Shown here: piece after piece, positions 1 through 7,461 of the stretch
Layout: each line of letters starts with the position of its first letter
Numbering within the stretch: position 1 is the stretch's first letter
Assembly (NCBI RefSeq): GCF_003050785.1
Contig: NZ_QAOH01000002.1
Coordinates: 62,001-126,000, forward strand
Reading direction: 5' to 3'
Origin: Celeribacter persicus
Lineage (GTDB): Bacteria > Pseudomonadota > Alphaproteobacteria > Rhodobacterales > Rhodobacteraceae
DNA length: 64,000 bases
The notes under the pieces: model-generated
Told to the model about the DNA's origin: nothing
What the model saw: the letters and a program-made list of their open reading frames with translations, nothing else
The model's database searches: none
Made by a program: the position numbers and the translations under genes

Positions 1-36
1 CTGGCGGCGGAGATCGCCAAAGCCCTCACGACATAA
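1..36 (+). CDS. 3' end of an unidentified gene (partial)
   Basis: Frame 1 reads eleven sense codons (LAAEIAKALTT) and then TAA at 34-36. The alanine-rich, helical-looking tail fits the C-terminus of a longer protein whose body lies outside the window. It has the same strand as the DUF502 gene, from which it is separated by about 170 bases. Nothing in eleven residues identifies the family, and chance cannot be excluded. Confidence 0.35.
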   Translation: MAAEIAKALTT

Positions 37-207
37 GATAAGAGCCGAGCAAATAAGCGTCAGAGCCGTGGCGGATCGACCATTGTGAAAAATAAACGCG
101 GAAGCGGCCCGAAACCTGCGGGCTGCTGACTTGTCTCTTAACCTGTGCACGCCTAAGTTCACCGCAAACAGGGCGCTTTTGCCCGCAAGCACACGGTCCG
201 CACCTCC

Positions 208-954
208 ATGAACAACCCGTTCGAAGACGAAACCCACCCACCGAAACCACGCCGCCCCGGGCTTTTCGCGCATTTGCGTGCGGCGTTCCTGACGGGGCTG
301 GTGGTGGTCGCGCCGATCGGGCTCACGGCCTATGTGATCTGGACCGTGATAGGCTGGGTCGATGGCTGGGTGCTGACCTTCGTGCCCATGAGTTACCACC
401 CGGACGCGCTGATCAATCGTTTCCTCGGCTACACTGACCCGGCGGATCAGATTCACATCAACCTGCGCGGCGCGGGCGTGATCATTTTCCTGATCTTCAC
501 CGTGGTTGTGGGCTGGATTGCCAAGGGGCTGGTCGGGCGTTCTCTCATCCGTTGGGCCGAAAGTCTTGTCGACCGCACCCCCATCGTGCGTTCGATTTAC
601 AACGGCGTGAAACAGATCGCGGAGACGATTTTCTCACAAGCGGAAACCTCTTTCGATCGGGCCTGTCTGGTGGAATATCCGCGGCACGGTATCTGGGCGA
701 TCGGCTTCGTCTCCACCAACGCCAAGGGCGAGGTGGCCCGCCGCACGCCGCAGGACGTGAAATACCTCTCCGTTTTTGTGCCGACGACACCAAACCCGAC
801 CTCGGGCTTTCTGCTGTTCTTTCCGGAGCAGGACGTGATCCTGCTGGATATGACGGTCGAGGATGCCGCGAAACTGGTGATCTCCGCTGGCCTCGTCTAT
901 CCGAATGCCAAGGACCCGACGCAGCCGCCGAAGCCGGAGAAAACACTGTCCTGA
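208..954 (+). CDS. DUF502 family inner-membrane protein
   Basis: A 248-residue protein of the DUF502 family, known in many proteobacteria and plants (COV-like) but without an established biochemical role. Two hydrophobic segments are visible: residues about 25-50 (the VVVAPIGLTAYVIW region) and about 90-112 (GVIIFLIFTVVVGWIAKGLVG). The family signature RTPIVRSIYNGVKQ follows at about 125, and then a soluble beta-rich C-terminal part with VFVPTTPNPTSGFLLF. The ATG has no strong Shine-Dalgarno sequence. The gene is followed by a bidirectional terminator and faces the patatin-like gene. Confidence 0.9.
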   Translation: MNNPFEDETHPPKPRRPGLFAHLRAAFLTGLVVVAPIGLTAYVIWTVIGWVDGWVLTFVPMSYHPDALINRFLGYTDPADQIHINLRGAGVIIFLIFTVVVGWIAKGLVGRSLIRWAESLVDRTPIVRSIYNGVKQIAETIFSQAETSFDRACLVEYPRHGIWAIGFVSTNAKGEVARRTPQDVKYLSVFVPTTPNPTSGFLLFFPEQDVILLDMTVEDAAKLVISAGLVYPNAKDPTQPPKPEKTLS

Positions 955-1028
955 CGCCGTTTCGGCACGCGTCTCCCCATATCTGATGCTCAAGGGAAGG
1001 GATTGGTGACTTCCCCACGCAGTTTTTT

Positions 1029-1056
1029 AAAAGCCGCCTGTATCCGGGCGGCTTTT
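1029..1056. terminator. Bidirectional intrinsic terminator
   Basis: A perfect 10-bp inverted repeat, AAAAGCCGCC at 1029-1038 and GGCGGCTTTT at 1047-1056, encloses an 8-base loop. A T run follows on the plus strand and an A-rich run (TTTTTTAA at 1023-1030) provides the U tract for the minus strand. It lies between the convergent DUF502 and patatin-like genes, so it can end both transcripts. Confidence 0.85.
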
Positions 1057-1058
1057 CC

Positions 1059-2105
1059 TCAGGCAAACATCGCCTTGAGATCGACGCTTGCGCGCTTTCC
1101 CAGATCGTCGAAATGCGCTTCAAGGAACCGGTCGCAAGCCGCCCTGCCCGCCTCTTTCATCCGCGACAGCAACAAGGGCGAGGGCACCAGTTTCGTGCGT
1201 GCAGACAAATCCTGCATCAGATCGTCATCGGCGATCATATGGATCAGTACATCCTTCATCGACCCGGCAGGCAGACGTTTTTCGGCAATCAGATTGCGCA
1301 CGAACTGGATCGCCCGCAATTCCCGCAACATGGAGGAATTGAACGAAATCTCGTTGATCCGGTTCTGGATTTCTTCCGGTGTCTTCGGCGTGCCAGGGCG
1401 TTCCAGCGGGTTGATGTTGACGATCACCACATCCTGCGGAAATTCCGGCTCAAAAAGGGGGAACAGCGCCGGGTTGCCGGTATAGCCACCGTCCCAGTAG
1501 GGATCGGTCACACCGGTCACCGGGTCCTCGATCTCCACCGCCTGAAACAGTTCCGGCAGACAGGCGGAGGCCAGAATGACATCGGTCGTCACCTCAGCGC
1601 CGGAGAACACCCGGATCTTGCCCGTGCGCACATTCGTCGTCGAGATGAACAGCGCCGGACCCTTCTTGGAGGCAATATCGGGACAATTCAGCGCCTCCAC
1701 CACGTCGCTCAGCGGGTTCTCATAGAACGCGCCATAGACATAGGGGCTGGTGAAGGTGGCAATCGAATCGAGGAAGGCGAAGGGAACACTCGCCTGAAGC
1801 ATTCGGGTGACCATCTCGGTGGTCGGCCCGAATTGCGACAGCCAGGCATCGAGCCGGACGTCGGAGACCGCTCCCATCTCTTCCCACAGGCCGTCGAGCG
1901 CCTCCTTCGCCCCCGCGCGCCCATTGCGCACCAGCCCGGATTTGAGCGCCGCGCCGTTCAGAGCCCCCGCAGAGGTGCCCGAGATTGCGGCGATCTCCAC
2001 TTCCTCATGCTCCAGCAGACGGTCCAGCACGCCCCAGGTGAAGGCGCCATGTGCGCCCCCGCCCTGAAGCGCCAGATTGATCCGCTTCGCTTTTTTACGG
2101 CCCAT
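1059..2105 (-). CDS. Patatin-like phospholipase
   Basis: A 348-residue patatin-fold lipid acyl hydrolase, expected to use a Ser-Asp dyad. The N-terminus has the oxyanion motif GGGAHG (residues 15-20) and the nucleophile elbow GTSAG (Ser45); the dyad Asp lies in the DGG of WDGGYTGNPAL, past the middle. The start is the ATG at 2105, which overlaps the bdhA stop by one base (TGATG), so the two are translationally coupled. A longer reading with 23 more residues lacks similarity and would run into bdhA. Pairing with 3-hydroxybutyrate dehydrogenase suggests lipid or polyhydroxybutyrate turnover, but substrate is inferred only from context. Confidence 0.88.
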   Translation of the reverse strand: MGRKKAKRINLALQGGGAHGAFTWGVLDRLLEHEEVEIAAISGTSAGALNGAALKSGLVRNGRAGAKEALDGLWEEMGAVSDVRLDAWLSQFGPTTEMVTRMLQASVPFAFLDSIATFTSPYVYGAFYENPLSDVVEALNCPDIASKKGPALFISTTNVRTGKIRVFSGAEVTTDVILASACLPELFQAVEIEDPVTGVTDPYWDGGYTGNPALFPLFEPEFPQDVVIVNINPLERPGTPKTPEEIQNRINEISFNSSMLRELRAIQFVRNLIAEKRLPAGSMKDVLIHMIADDDLMQDLSARTKLVPSPLLLSRMKEAGRAACDRFLEAHFDDLGKRASVDLKAMFA

Positions 2106-2878
2106 CAGAGCGCGGTCCAGCCACCATCGACGGAAATCGTCGTACCGGTGATCTGCGCAGCCGCCTCCGAACACAGGAACACCGCCGTGCCGCCGATCTG
2201 TTCGACCGTGGCGAATTGTTTCGACGGCTGGCGTTCAAGGATCACCTTCTCAATGGCTTCCTGTTCGCTCATGCCGTATTTCTTCGCCGTATCCGGGATT
2301 TGCGCATCGACCAGCGGCGTGTGCACGTAACCCGGACAGATCGCATTGGCGGTGATCGCCTCTTTCGCCGTTTCCAAAGCCACAACCTTGGTCATCCCCA
2401 CGACGCCATGCTTGGCACTGACATAAGCGGATTTGAACGGCGAGGCGGTCAGGCCATGGGCGGAGGCGATATTGATCACCCGACCCCAACCCGCCTTGCG
2501 CATCATCGGCAATGCGGCGGCCGTGGTATGAAAGGCCGAATTCATGTTGATCGCGATGATAGCGTCCCATTTCTCGATGGGGAATTCATCGATCGGCGCA
2601 ACGTGTTGAATGCCCGCATTGTTCACGAGAATGTCGCAGACGCCAGCCTGCTCAATCAGCGCACGGCATTCTGCGCCCTTTGACATATCCGCTTTGACAT
2701 ACCGCGCTTTGACACCGAATTCCTTACCAATCTCTTCGGCCAGAGCGTGATCCTCATCGCCGTCGGTGAAGGAATTGAGCACCACATCGGCCCCCGCCTT
2801 CGCCAGTTCGCGCGCCACCCCAAGCCCGATCCCTGAGTTCGATCCGGTGATCACGGCGGTTTTACCTTTGAGCGTCAT
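2105..2878 (-). CDS. bdhA: D-3-hydroxybutyrate dehydrogenase
   Basis: A 257-residue classical short-chain dehydrogenase interconverting D-3-hydroxybutyrate and acetoacetate with NAD. The cofactor motif TGSNSGIG is at 11-18, NNAG at 86-89, and the catalytic Ser139, Tyr152 and Lys156 are in place. The C-terminal ITGTTISVDGGWTAL and the PSKQFATVEQIG block are typical of bacterial BdhA. ATG 2878 follows a strong AGGAGG six bases upstream, which rules out an 18-residue longer start. It is first in a two-gene unit with the patatin-like gene, consistent with ketone-body and PHB metabolism. Confidence 0.93.
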   Translation of the reverse strand: MTLKGKTAVITGSNSGIGLGVARELAKAGADVVLNSFTDGDEDHALAEEIGKEFGVKARYVKADMSKGAECRALIEQAGVCDILVNNAGIQHVAPIDEFPIEKWDAIIAINMNSAFHTTAAALPMMRKAGWGRVINIASAHGLTASPFKSAYVSAKHGVVGMTKVVALETAKEAITANAICPGYVHTPLVDAQIPDTAKKYGMSEQEAIEKVILERQPSKQFATVEQIGGTAVFLCSEAAAQITGTTISVDGGWTAL

Positions 2879-3070
2879 GATGTCCTCCTGAATTGCATGT
2901 GTTGGCAATGACATTAGAGCGCGCGTCTGCAATTCAAAGGGGAGAATCGGCCGTGCTCTCAGAGAATCGCCCGAAGGTGTTCCGAATGTGAGCCGGAGGG
3001 GGCGTTTGCCCTGCCTTTCGGGACGGCGGTTTCGCTCAAGCCTGCTTGGAAAAAAGGCATTTTACGAACC

Positions 3071-3098
3071 AAAAAAAACGCCCGCACAAGGCGGGCGC
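3071..3098 (-). terminator. Intrinsic terminator, minus strand
   Basis: GCGCCCGC and GCGGGCG arms (3079-3085 with 3091-3097, loop of 5) are followed on the minus strand by eight T residues (3078-3071). It is one of the best intrinsic terminators in the window, yet no protein-coding gene precedes it on this strand. Confidence 0.85.
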
Positions 3099-3185
3099 TG
3101 AGTTATTGAGGCAGGTTTCATACAGGCAAGAAACCTATCGAGCAGTGAGTTCTTTATACGCGGTTCTACGCCGCTCTCCAAGCTA
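3073..3185 (-). ncRNA. Probable small RNA with its own terminator
   Basis: On the minus strand, three hairpins occur in order: 3174-3160 (GCGG arms), 3136-3113 (AGGTTTC/GAAACCT, 7 bp with a 10-base loop) and an all-GC terminator at 3097-3079. No open reading frame on this strand uses that terminator: the nearest gene upstream on the strand is opposite in direction (start 3270). So a short transcript must start between about 3270 and 3180. The 5' end is a guess; no convincing promoter was found. It would lie antisense to the leader of the solute-binding protein mRNA. Confidence 0.5.
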
Positions 3186-3269
3186 AAAGTTTGAAAACGC
3201 TTTCCGCAGCGCGTAAGTTTACGGCAATAACAAAGACAAATCGGTCCGGGCGGAGGCAGCGTTTACAGC

Positions 3270-5099
3270 ATGGCACAAAACTATTTCTCGCGCGTCAAAA
3301 ATACCGTGAAAATATCGGCTGCAACACTGGCGCTGCTGGCTTTCGCACCCACCATGGCGCTGGCGGAACCGACCTATGGTCTGGCGATGTATGGCGAACC
3401 CGAACTGCCTGCCGATTTCACCGCCCTGCCCTATGTCCGCGCCGACGCGCCCAAGGGCGGCAGGATCGTCTCCGGCGAAGGCGGCACTTTCGATAGTCTC
3501 AACCCCTATATCCAGAAAGGCAACGCACCCTGGCAGTTGCGCTATCTCATGGCCGAGAGCCTGATGGCGCAGGCCTTTTCCGAGCCTTTCACGCTCTACT
3601 GCCTGCTCTGCGAAACGGTCGAGACCGACGAGGACCGCACATGGGTCGAGTTCACCCTGCGTCCCGAGGCCCGGTTCTCCGACGGCAGTCCGGTGACGGT
3701 CGAGGATGTGATGTGGTCTTTCGAGACGCTTGGCACCGAGGGTCATGGCCGCTACGCCTCGCTCTGGGGTCAGATCGAAAGCATGGAGCAGACCGGCGAG
3801 AACAAGGTGAAATTCACCTTCAACGTGGAAAACCGCGAATTGCCGCTTCTGGTTGCCACGCGCCCGATCCTGAAGAAAGCCTATTGGGACGGCAAGGATT
3901 TCACCCAGTCCGGCATGGACAACATTCCCGTCACCTCTGCGCCCTACACCGTCACGAAAGCCGAGCCCGGCATGTATGTCGAACTGACCCGCAACCCGGA
4001 CTATTGGGCAAAGGATCTCCCGGTCATGACCGGACAGGCGAATTTCGACACCATCCGCTTCGAGTTCTTCGCCGATCCCTCTCTGGTGATCGAGGCCTTC
4101 AAGGCGGGCGAGTTGAACGTGCATCGCGAATTCAACGTCCAGACCTGGGAAGAGCAATACGATTTCCCGGCGGTCACGCGTGGCGATGTGGTGAAATCCG
4201 TGATCGCGCATCAGCGTCCGACCGGCATGACCGGTTTCGCCATGAATACCCGGCTGCCGCAGTTTGCCGACTGGCGCGTGCGCCAGGCGATGATCGAGGC
4301 GTTCAATTTCGATTATATCAACGAGGCGCAGACCGAGAACAAGCAGAGCAGGATCACCTCCTATTTCTCCAACTCGCCTCTGGGCATGCGTCCCGGTCCT
4401 GCCGAGGGTCGCGTGAAAGAGCTTCTGGAGCCTTATCAGGAGACGCTTTTGCCCGGTGTGATGGAGGGCTACGAACTGCCCGCCACCTCCGGGCGTGAGC
4501 TGGACCGCGGCGCGATGCGCCGTGCGCTGGGGCTTATGGAAGAGGCTGGCTGGACCATTCAGGGCGGCCAGATGAAGAACTCCGACGGGGAGCCTTTCAC
4601 GTTTGAAATTGTGCTCAGCGTCGGCGATGACGAGAACCAGTCGATCATCGACACCTACACCCAGATGCTCAACCATCTCGGCATCCAGCCGAAAATCTCT
4701 GTCGTCGACAAGGCGCAATACACGCAACGCATGGAGCGTTTCGATTTCGGCATGACGCCGGTGCGCTACGGCCTGTCTCTCAGCCCCGGCAATGAGCAAT
4801 ACGCCTATTTCGGCTCGGCTTCCGCCGATCAACCCGGTTCGCGCAATATCGCAGGCGTCAAGGACCCTGCGGTGGACGCGATGATCGCTAGAATGCTCGA
4901 CGCCCGCGACCGCGAGGACAGCCTCGCCGCCACCCGTGCCCTCGACCGCCTGCTGACGGCAGGCCGCTACGCCATCCCGCTTTATGCGTGGAACGAAAGC
5001 TTTAACGCCCATGTGAAAGAGATCCACTACCCGGAACCCTTGCCTTTGTATGGCGATTGGATCATGTGGCGGGAAATGACCTGGTATTGGGAAGAATGA
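3270..5099 (+). CDS. ABC transporter solute-binding protein, family 5 (YejA/oligopeptide type)
   Basis: A 609-residue periplasmic binding protein of the SBP_bac_5 family. A signal peptide is clear (VKISAATLALLAFAPTMALA, cleavage near residue 32). The mature start, the RADAPKGGRIVSGEGGTFD region and the ESLMAQAF block resemble the YejA-like branch linked to microcin C or peptide uptake. GGAGG lies 13 bases before the ATG, rather far. No yejB, yejE or yejF permease/ATPase genes are next to it: upstream is the divergent bdhA and downstream are tiny lipoprotein genes. The ligand is not known; a distant or shared permease must be assumed. Confidence 0.88.
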   Translation: MAQNYFSRVKNTVKISAATLALLAFAPTMALAEPTYGLAMYGEPELPADFTALPYVRADAPKGGRIVSGEGGTFDSLNPYIQKGNAPWQLRYLMAESLMAQAFSEPFTLYCLLCETVETDEDRTWVEFTLRPEARFSDGSPVTVEDVMWSFETLGTEGHGRYASLWGQIESMEQTGENKVKFTFNVENRELPLLVATRPILKKAYWDGKDFTQSGMDNIPVTSAPYTVTKAEPGMYVELTRNPDYWAKDLPVMTGQANFDTIRFEFFADPSLVIEAFKAGELNVHREFNVQTWEEQYDFPAVTRGDVVKSVIAHQRPTGMTGFAMNTRLPQFADWRVRQAMIEAFNFDYINEAQTENKQSRITSYFSNSPLGMRPGPAEGRVKELLEPYQETLLPGVMEGYELPATSGRELDRGAMRRALGLMEEAGWTIQGGQMKNSDGEPFTFEIVLSVGDDENQSIIDTYTQMLNHLGIQPKISVVDKAQYTQRMERFDFGMTPVRYGLSLSPGNEQYAYFGSASADQPGSRNIAGVKDPAVDAMIARMLDARDREDSLAATRALDRLLTAGRYAIPLYAWNESFNAHVKEIHYPEPLPLYGDWIMWREMTWYWEE

Positions 5100-5125
5100 C
5101 CATGAAAGGATTGGGAAGAAGACAA

Positions 5126-5242
5126 ATGAAGAAAGCAGCCCTCGCCCTCCTCCTCACCCTCACGCTCGCTTCCTGCGGTACCATCGCCGGCGTCGGCGAA
5201 GACATCACCGGCGCGTCACGCACGGTTCAGGGATGGTTCTGA
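5126..5242 (+). CDS. Entericidin-type small lipoprotein
   Basis: A 38-residue lipoprotein precursor. After MKKAALALLLTLTLASC, the lipobox LASC puts the lipidated Cys at residue 16 or so, and the short mature part (TIAGVGEDITGASRTVQGWF) matches the entericidin A/B family. The chosen ATG is preceded by GGGAAGAAG; an in-frame ATG at 5102 would add eight residues (MKGLGRRQ). It begins 26 bases after the solute-binding protein gene and is followed after 3 bases by a second lipoprotein. Entericidins are envelope lipoproteins; the toxin/antidote role proposed in enteric bacteria is not shown for this group. Confidence 0.8.
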   Translation: MKKAALALLLTLTLASCGTIAGVGEDITGASRTVQGWF

Positions 5243-5245
5243 GCG

Positions 5246-5368
5246 GTGCTTCTCCGCTTGTTTCTGGTTTCGGTGGTCGCCGTCAGCCTGACCGGCTGCA
5301 CGGTCGCCCGCGTTGGAACGAAAGCTACGAAAGCGACGGTGAAGACCACGGCAAAGGCGGTCTTCTGA
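5246..5368 (+). CDS. Second tiny lipoprotein, GTG start
   Basis: Starting at GTG 5246, a 40-codon frame reads MLLRLFLVSVVAVSLTGC, a signal peptide with lipobox LTGC, and then a short Lys/Thr/Ala-rich mature part ending KTTAKAVF. It begins three bases after the entericidin-like stop and ends exactly where the convergent XRE gene's stop begins (TGA at 5366-5368, TCA at 5369-5371). I know no named family for it. A lipobox directly after a good hydrophobic core and the tight spacing argue that it is real, although the GTG start has no separate strong ribosome site. Confidence 0.6.
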   Translation: MLLRLFLVSVVAVSLTGCTVARVGTKATKATVKTTAKAVF

Positions 5369-5998
5369 TCACCCCAAAGACGTCACCCAAAGGATCGTCG
5401 CATCCTCCGGGCTGACCGAGATCACGTTGTGCCCCATCGAGGCGTCATAATAGGCGCTGTCGCCGCGGCGCATTTCCACGGGTTCGTAGAACTCGGTGAT
5501 CAGCTTGATGACGCCTGTGAGCACATAGAGGAATTCCTCGCCGTCATGGCGCACCCAGCCGTCGAACTCCTCGAAGTTGCGCGCCCGGATCGTGGCGCGA
5601 TACGGTAGCATGGATTTCTTTGTCAGAGCGCCCGCAAGCAACTCATGCTCATAGGTCGCTGTCGGATGCGACGTGCCCTCGCCCGATTTTGTCACCGCCA
5701 TACGGCCCGAGATCTGTGCCTTCTGCGGCGGGGTGAAAAGCTGCGGCACGGAAATCTCCAGCCCCACGGCGAGCTTCTTGAGCGCATCGTAGGTGGGCGA
5801 CATCTGACCGTTTTCGATCTTGGAAAGCGTCGAGCGCGCCAGCCCCGCCTGCGTCGCCGCCTGCTCCAGCGTCCAGCCACGTGCTTTGCGCAGGTCACGC
5901 ACGCGTTGCCCCAAATCCAAAGGCCGCGCCTCTTCGGGCGCGCCATCGACCCCTTCACGGGCGAGTTTGATCAGGCTTGGGGTGTGATCGTCTTCCAT
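5369..5998 (-). CDS. XRE-family regulator with C-terminal cupin sensor
   Basis: A 209-residue transcription factor. Residues about 30-85 form a helix-turn-helix of the HTH_3 class (VRDLRKARGWTLEQAATQAGLARSTLSKIENG, seen in two overlapping stretches), and residues about 135-205 form a cupin_2 barrel (HDGEEFLYVLTGVIKL, GDSAYYDASMGHNV). Relatives usually control small catabolic or amino acid genes and sense a small ligand in the cupin. Its target is not evident: the neighbours are the lipoproteins (convergent) and a small membrane protein with its own terminator just upstream. Confidence 0.88.
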   Translation of the reverse strand: MEDDHTPSLIKLAREGVDGAPEEARPLDLGQRVRDLRKARGWTLEQAATQAGLARSTLSKIENGQMSPTYDALKKLAVGLEISVPQLFTPPQKAQISGRMAVTKSGEGTSHPTATYEHELLAGALTKKSMLPYRATIRARNFEEFDGWVRHDGEEFLYVLTGVIKLITEFYEPVEMRRGDSAYYDASMGHNVISVSPEDATILWVTSLG

Positions 5999-6043
5999 GC
6001 GTGTATTTTAGCGTGCAGGCAGGATCAAAGAAAAGAGCAAAAG

Positions 6044-6078
6044 AAAACCCCCGGATGCTGTTCTCGCATCTTCGGGGG
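6044..6078 (-). terminator. Terminator of the 82-residue membrane protein gene
   Basis: On the minus strand the arms CCCCCGAAGATGC and GCATCCGGGGG pair with a two-base bulge and a 7-base loop (6048-6078), followed by TTTT CTTTT. It lies between the small membrane protein gene (ending 6163) and the XRE gene, ending the former. Confidence 0.75.
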
Positions 6079-6162
6079 CTCTTGGGGCAGGGTCAGTTGG
6101 GGGGACTGCTCGTGAGGTTTTGCCTGCCCTGGGTCTCTGAAACGGTCTTGTGACCGGCTGTC

Positions 6163-6411
6163 TTAGTCGAGCTCGGTCGAGGTGACCGGAAGCGTACCTG
6201 TGAGGTATTCGATGTCGGTCAGGCCACCGGTGACCTGATGGGCGATGACGCGGTCAAGCGCGCCGCCTGCGATAGCAAGTGCTGCGATCAGGCCTAGCAC
6301 AAGTGTCGCGACCGGTACGCGCATACGGTGGCGAAAGCTGTCCAGCTCATGCTCGGATCGCGGAGCGCGACCTTGGAATGTGGAGAAGTGCGGAGTGCTC
6401 TGCATTGCCAT
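6163..6411 (-). CDS. Small single-span membrane protein, unknown
   Basis: An 82-residue protein with one transmembrane helix (VATLVLGLIAALAIAGGAL, residues about 33-51), a charged cytoplasm-like N-terminus and a polar C-terminus (TDIEYLTGTLPVTSTELD). I do not recognise a family. A second ATG at 6405 is equally possible, since neither start has a good Shine-Dalgarno sequence. A terminator directly downstream supports expression as a single gene. Confidence 0.65.
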   Translation of the reverse strand: MAMQSTPHFSTFQGRAPRSEHELDSFRHRMRVPVATLVLGLIAALAIAGGALDRVIAHQVTGGLTDIEYLTGTLPVTSTELD

Positions 6412-6565
6412 GATGGTGACCCTGATGAACTTGAAAACGTTTTGATTGCAGTCAGTTAACCACGATTCTACCGCGTCGTCACGATTCCCGCCCTGTCACA
6501 ATCCATGCGCCGCCCGCGACAGATTTCGAATGAACAAAGCAGGCACAAATCAGGAATATGCAGCA

Positions 6566-6601
6566 TTTGCAAACTTGCAAACCCATCTTGGACACAAGAT
6601 G
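6566..6601. promoter_or_regulatory. Two adjacent inverted repeats upstream of the FrnE-like gene
   Basis: The 308-base gap 6412-6719 contains no gene. In it, TTTGCAA-AC-TTGCAAA (6566-6581) is a perfect 7-bp inverted repeat, and CATCTTG-GACA-CAAGATG (6584-6601) is a second one two bases later. The first resembles the TTTGCAAA half-sites reported for short-chain-fatty-acyl regulators of the ScfR type in this order; that link is inference. Both could be operators for the gene at 6720 or for the divergent small membrane protein. Confidence 0.4.
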
Positions 6602-6719
6602 TAGGGCAAGGAGAACATTCGATTTGCTGGAAATCGTGAGGAGGCGGAATATTTTCCTTTTTCACTCCCCTCCCCGTTCCGGGCGCGCTAAAAGCCCTCA
6701 ACATCCAAACGAGGTCCCG

Positions 6720-7358
6720 ATGATCCCGCTCGACATTTTTCACGATCCGATCTGCCCCTGGTGCTACATCGGCAAGGCGCGCCTCGAACGTGCGCTCGAA
6801 GCCCGACCGAACCACCGCTTCGCGATCCAGTGGCACGCGTTTCAGCTCAACCCAACCATGCCGAAGGAAGGCATGGAGCGACGTGATTACCTCAATGCGA
6901 AATTCGGTGGGGCCGAGGGCGCGCGTAAAGCCTATGCCCCGATCATCGAGACCTTGCTCAAGGAGCTCCCCAAAACGGACCTCCTCGGTATCCGCACCAC
7001 GCCTAACACGCTCGATGCGCACCGGCTCATTCACTGGGCCGGGATCGAGGGGCGCCAGACACCGATGGTCGCCGCCCTTTATCGCGCCTATTTTCAGGAA
7101 GGTCGCGACATCGGTAATGCGGAGGTCCTCGCCGATCTCGCCGGACAAGTCGGCATGCAGCCCGAGGCCGTCACCCGCCTGCTCGCCAGCGATGCCGACA
7201 TCGAAGAAATCCGCAGCCGCGATCAGCATGCGCGCGACCGGGGCGTCAACGCCGTGCCGCTCTTCATCGTCGGTAATCGGCACGCCGTCGAGGGCGCGCA
7301 ACCGACCGAACTTTGGCTTCGTGTGATCGACGAATTGGCGGAGCAGAACATGGATTGA
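6720..7358 (+). CDS. DsbA-family (FrnE-like) thiol oxidoreductase
   Basis: A 212-residue cytoplasmic thioredoxin-fold protein of the DsbA/FrnE group. The active-site motif CPWC is at Cys12-Cys15 (HDPICPWCYIGK), followed by the family's helical insertion and a cis-Pro region (NAVPLFIVGNRHAVEGAQP). The true start is ATG 6720 with GAGG five bases upstream; the same frame is open for 54 more codons with no similarity. No signal peptide is present, so it is not a periplasmic DsbA. FrnE relatives act in disulphide or oxidative-stress chemistry or as glutathione-dependent isomerases; the substrate here is unknown. Confidence 0.88.
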   Translation: MIPLDIFHDPICPWCYIGKARLERALEARPNHRFAIQWHAFQLNPTMPKEGMERRDYLNAKFGGAEGARKAYAPIIETLLKELPKTDLLGIRTTPNTLDAHRLIHWAGIEGRQTPMVAALYRAYFQEGRDIGNAEVLADLAGQVGMQPEAVTRLLASDADIEEIRSRDQHARDRGVNAVPLFIVGNRHAVEGAQPTELWLRVIDELAEQNMD

Positions 7359-7461
7359 CGGCTGTGCATTCACGCAGAGCCGTCTCTCCATCACGCAGAC
7401 TGTTCAAAATATCGCACCCCGATTAGGGTCCCCCGGCGTTTCCTTATTGAAAGAGTCCCTC

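Noticed and set aside
3219-5027. 602-codon minus-strand frame opposite the binding protein
   Set aside because: Long antisense frames are common in GC-rich genes; it is His/Arg/Gly-rich and lacks any domain. The same holds for the long frames opposite mfd, atm1-type exporter, fumC and the ABC-F gene.
5233-5415. 60-codon plus-strand frame over the second lipoprotein
   Set aside because: The neighbouring frame gives a signal peptide with lipobox; this one has no features and runs into the convergent XRE gene.
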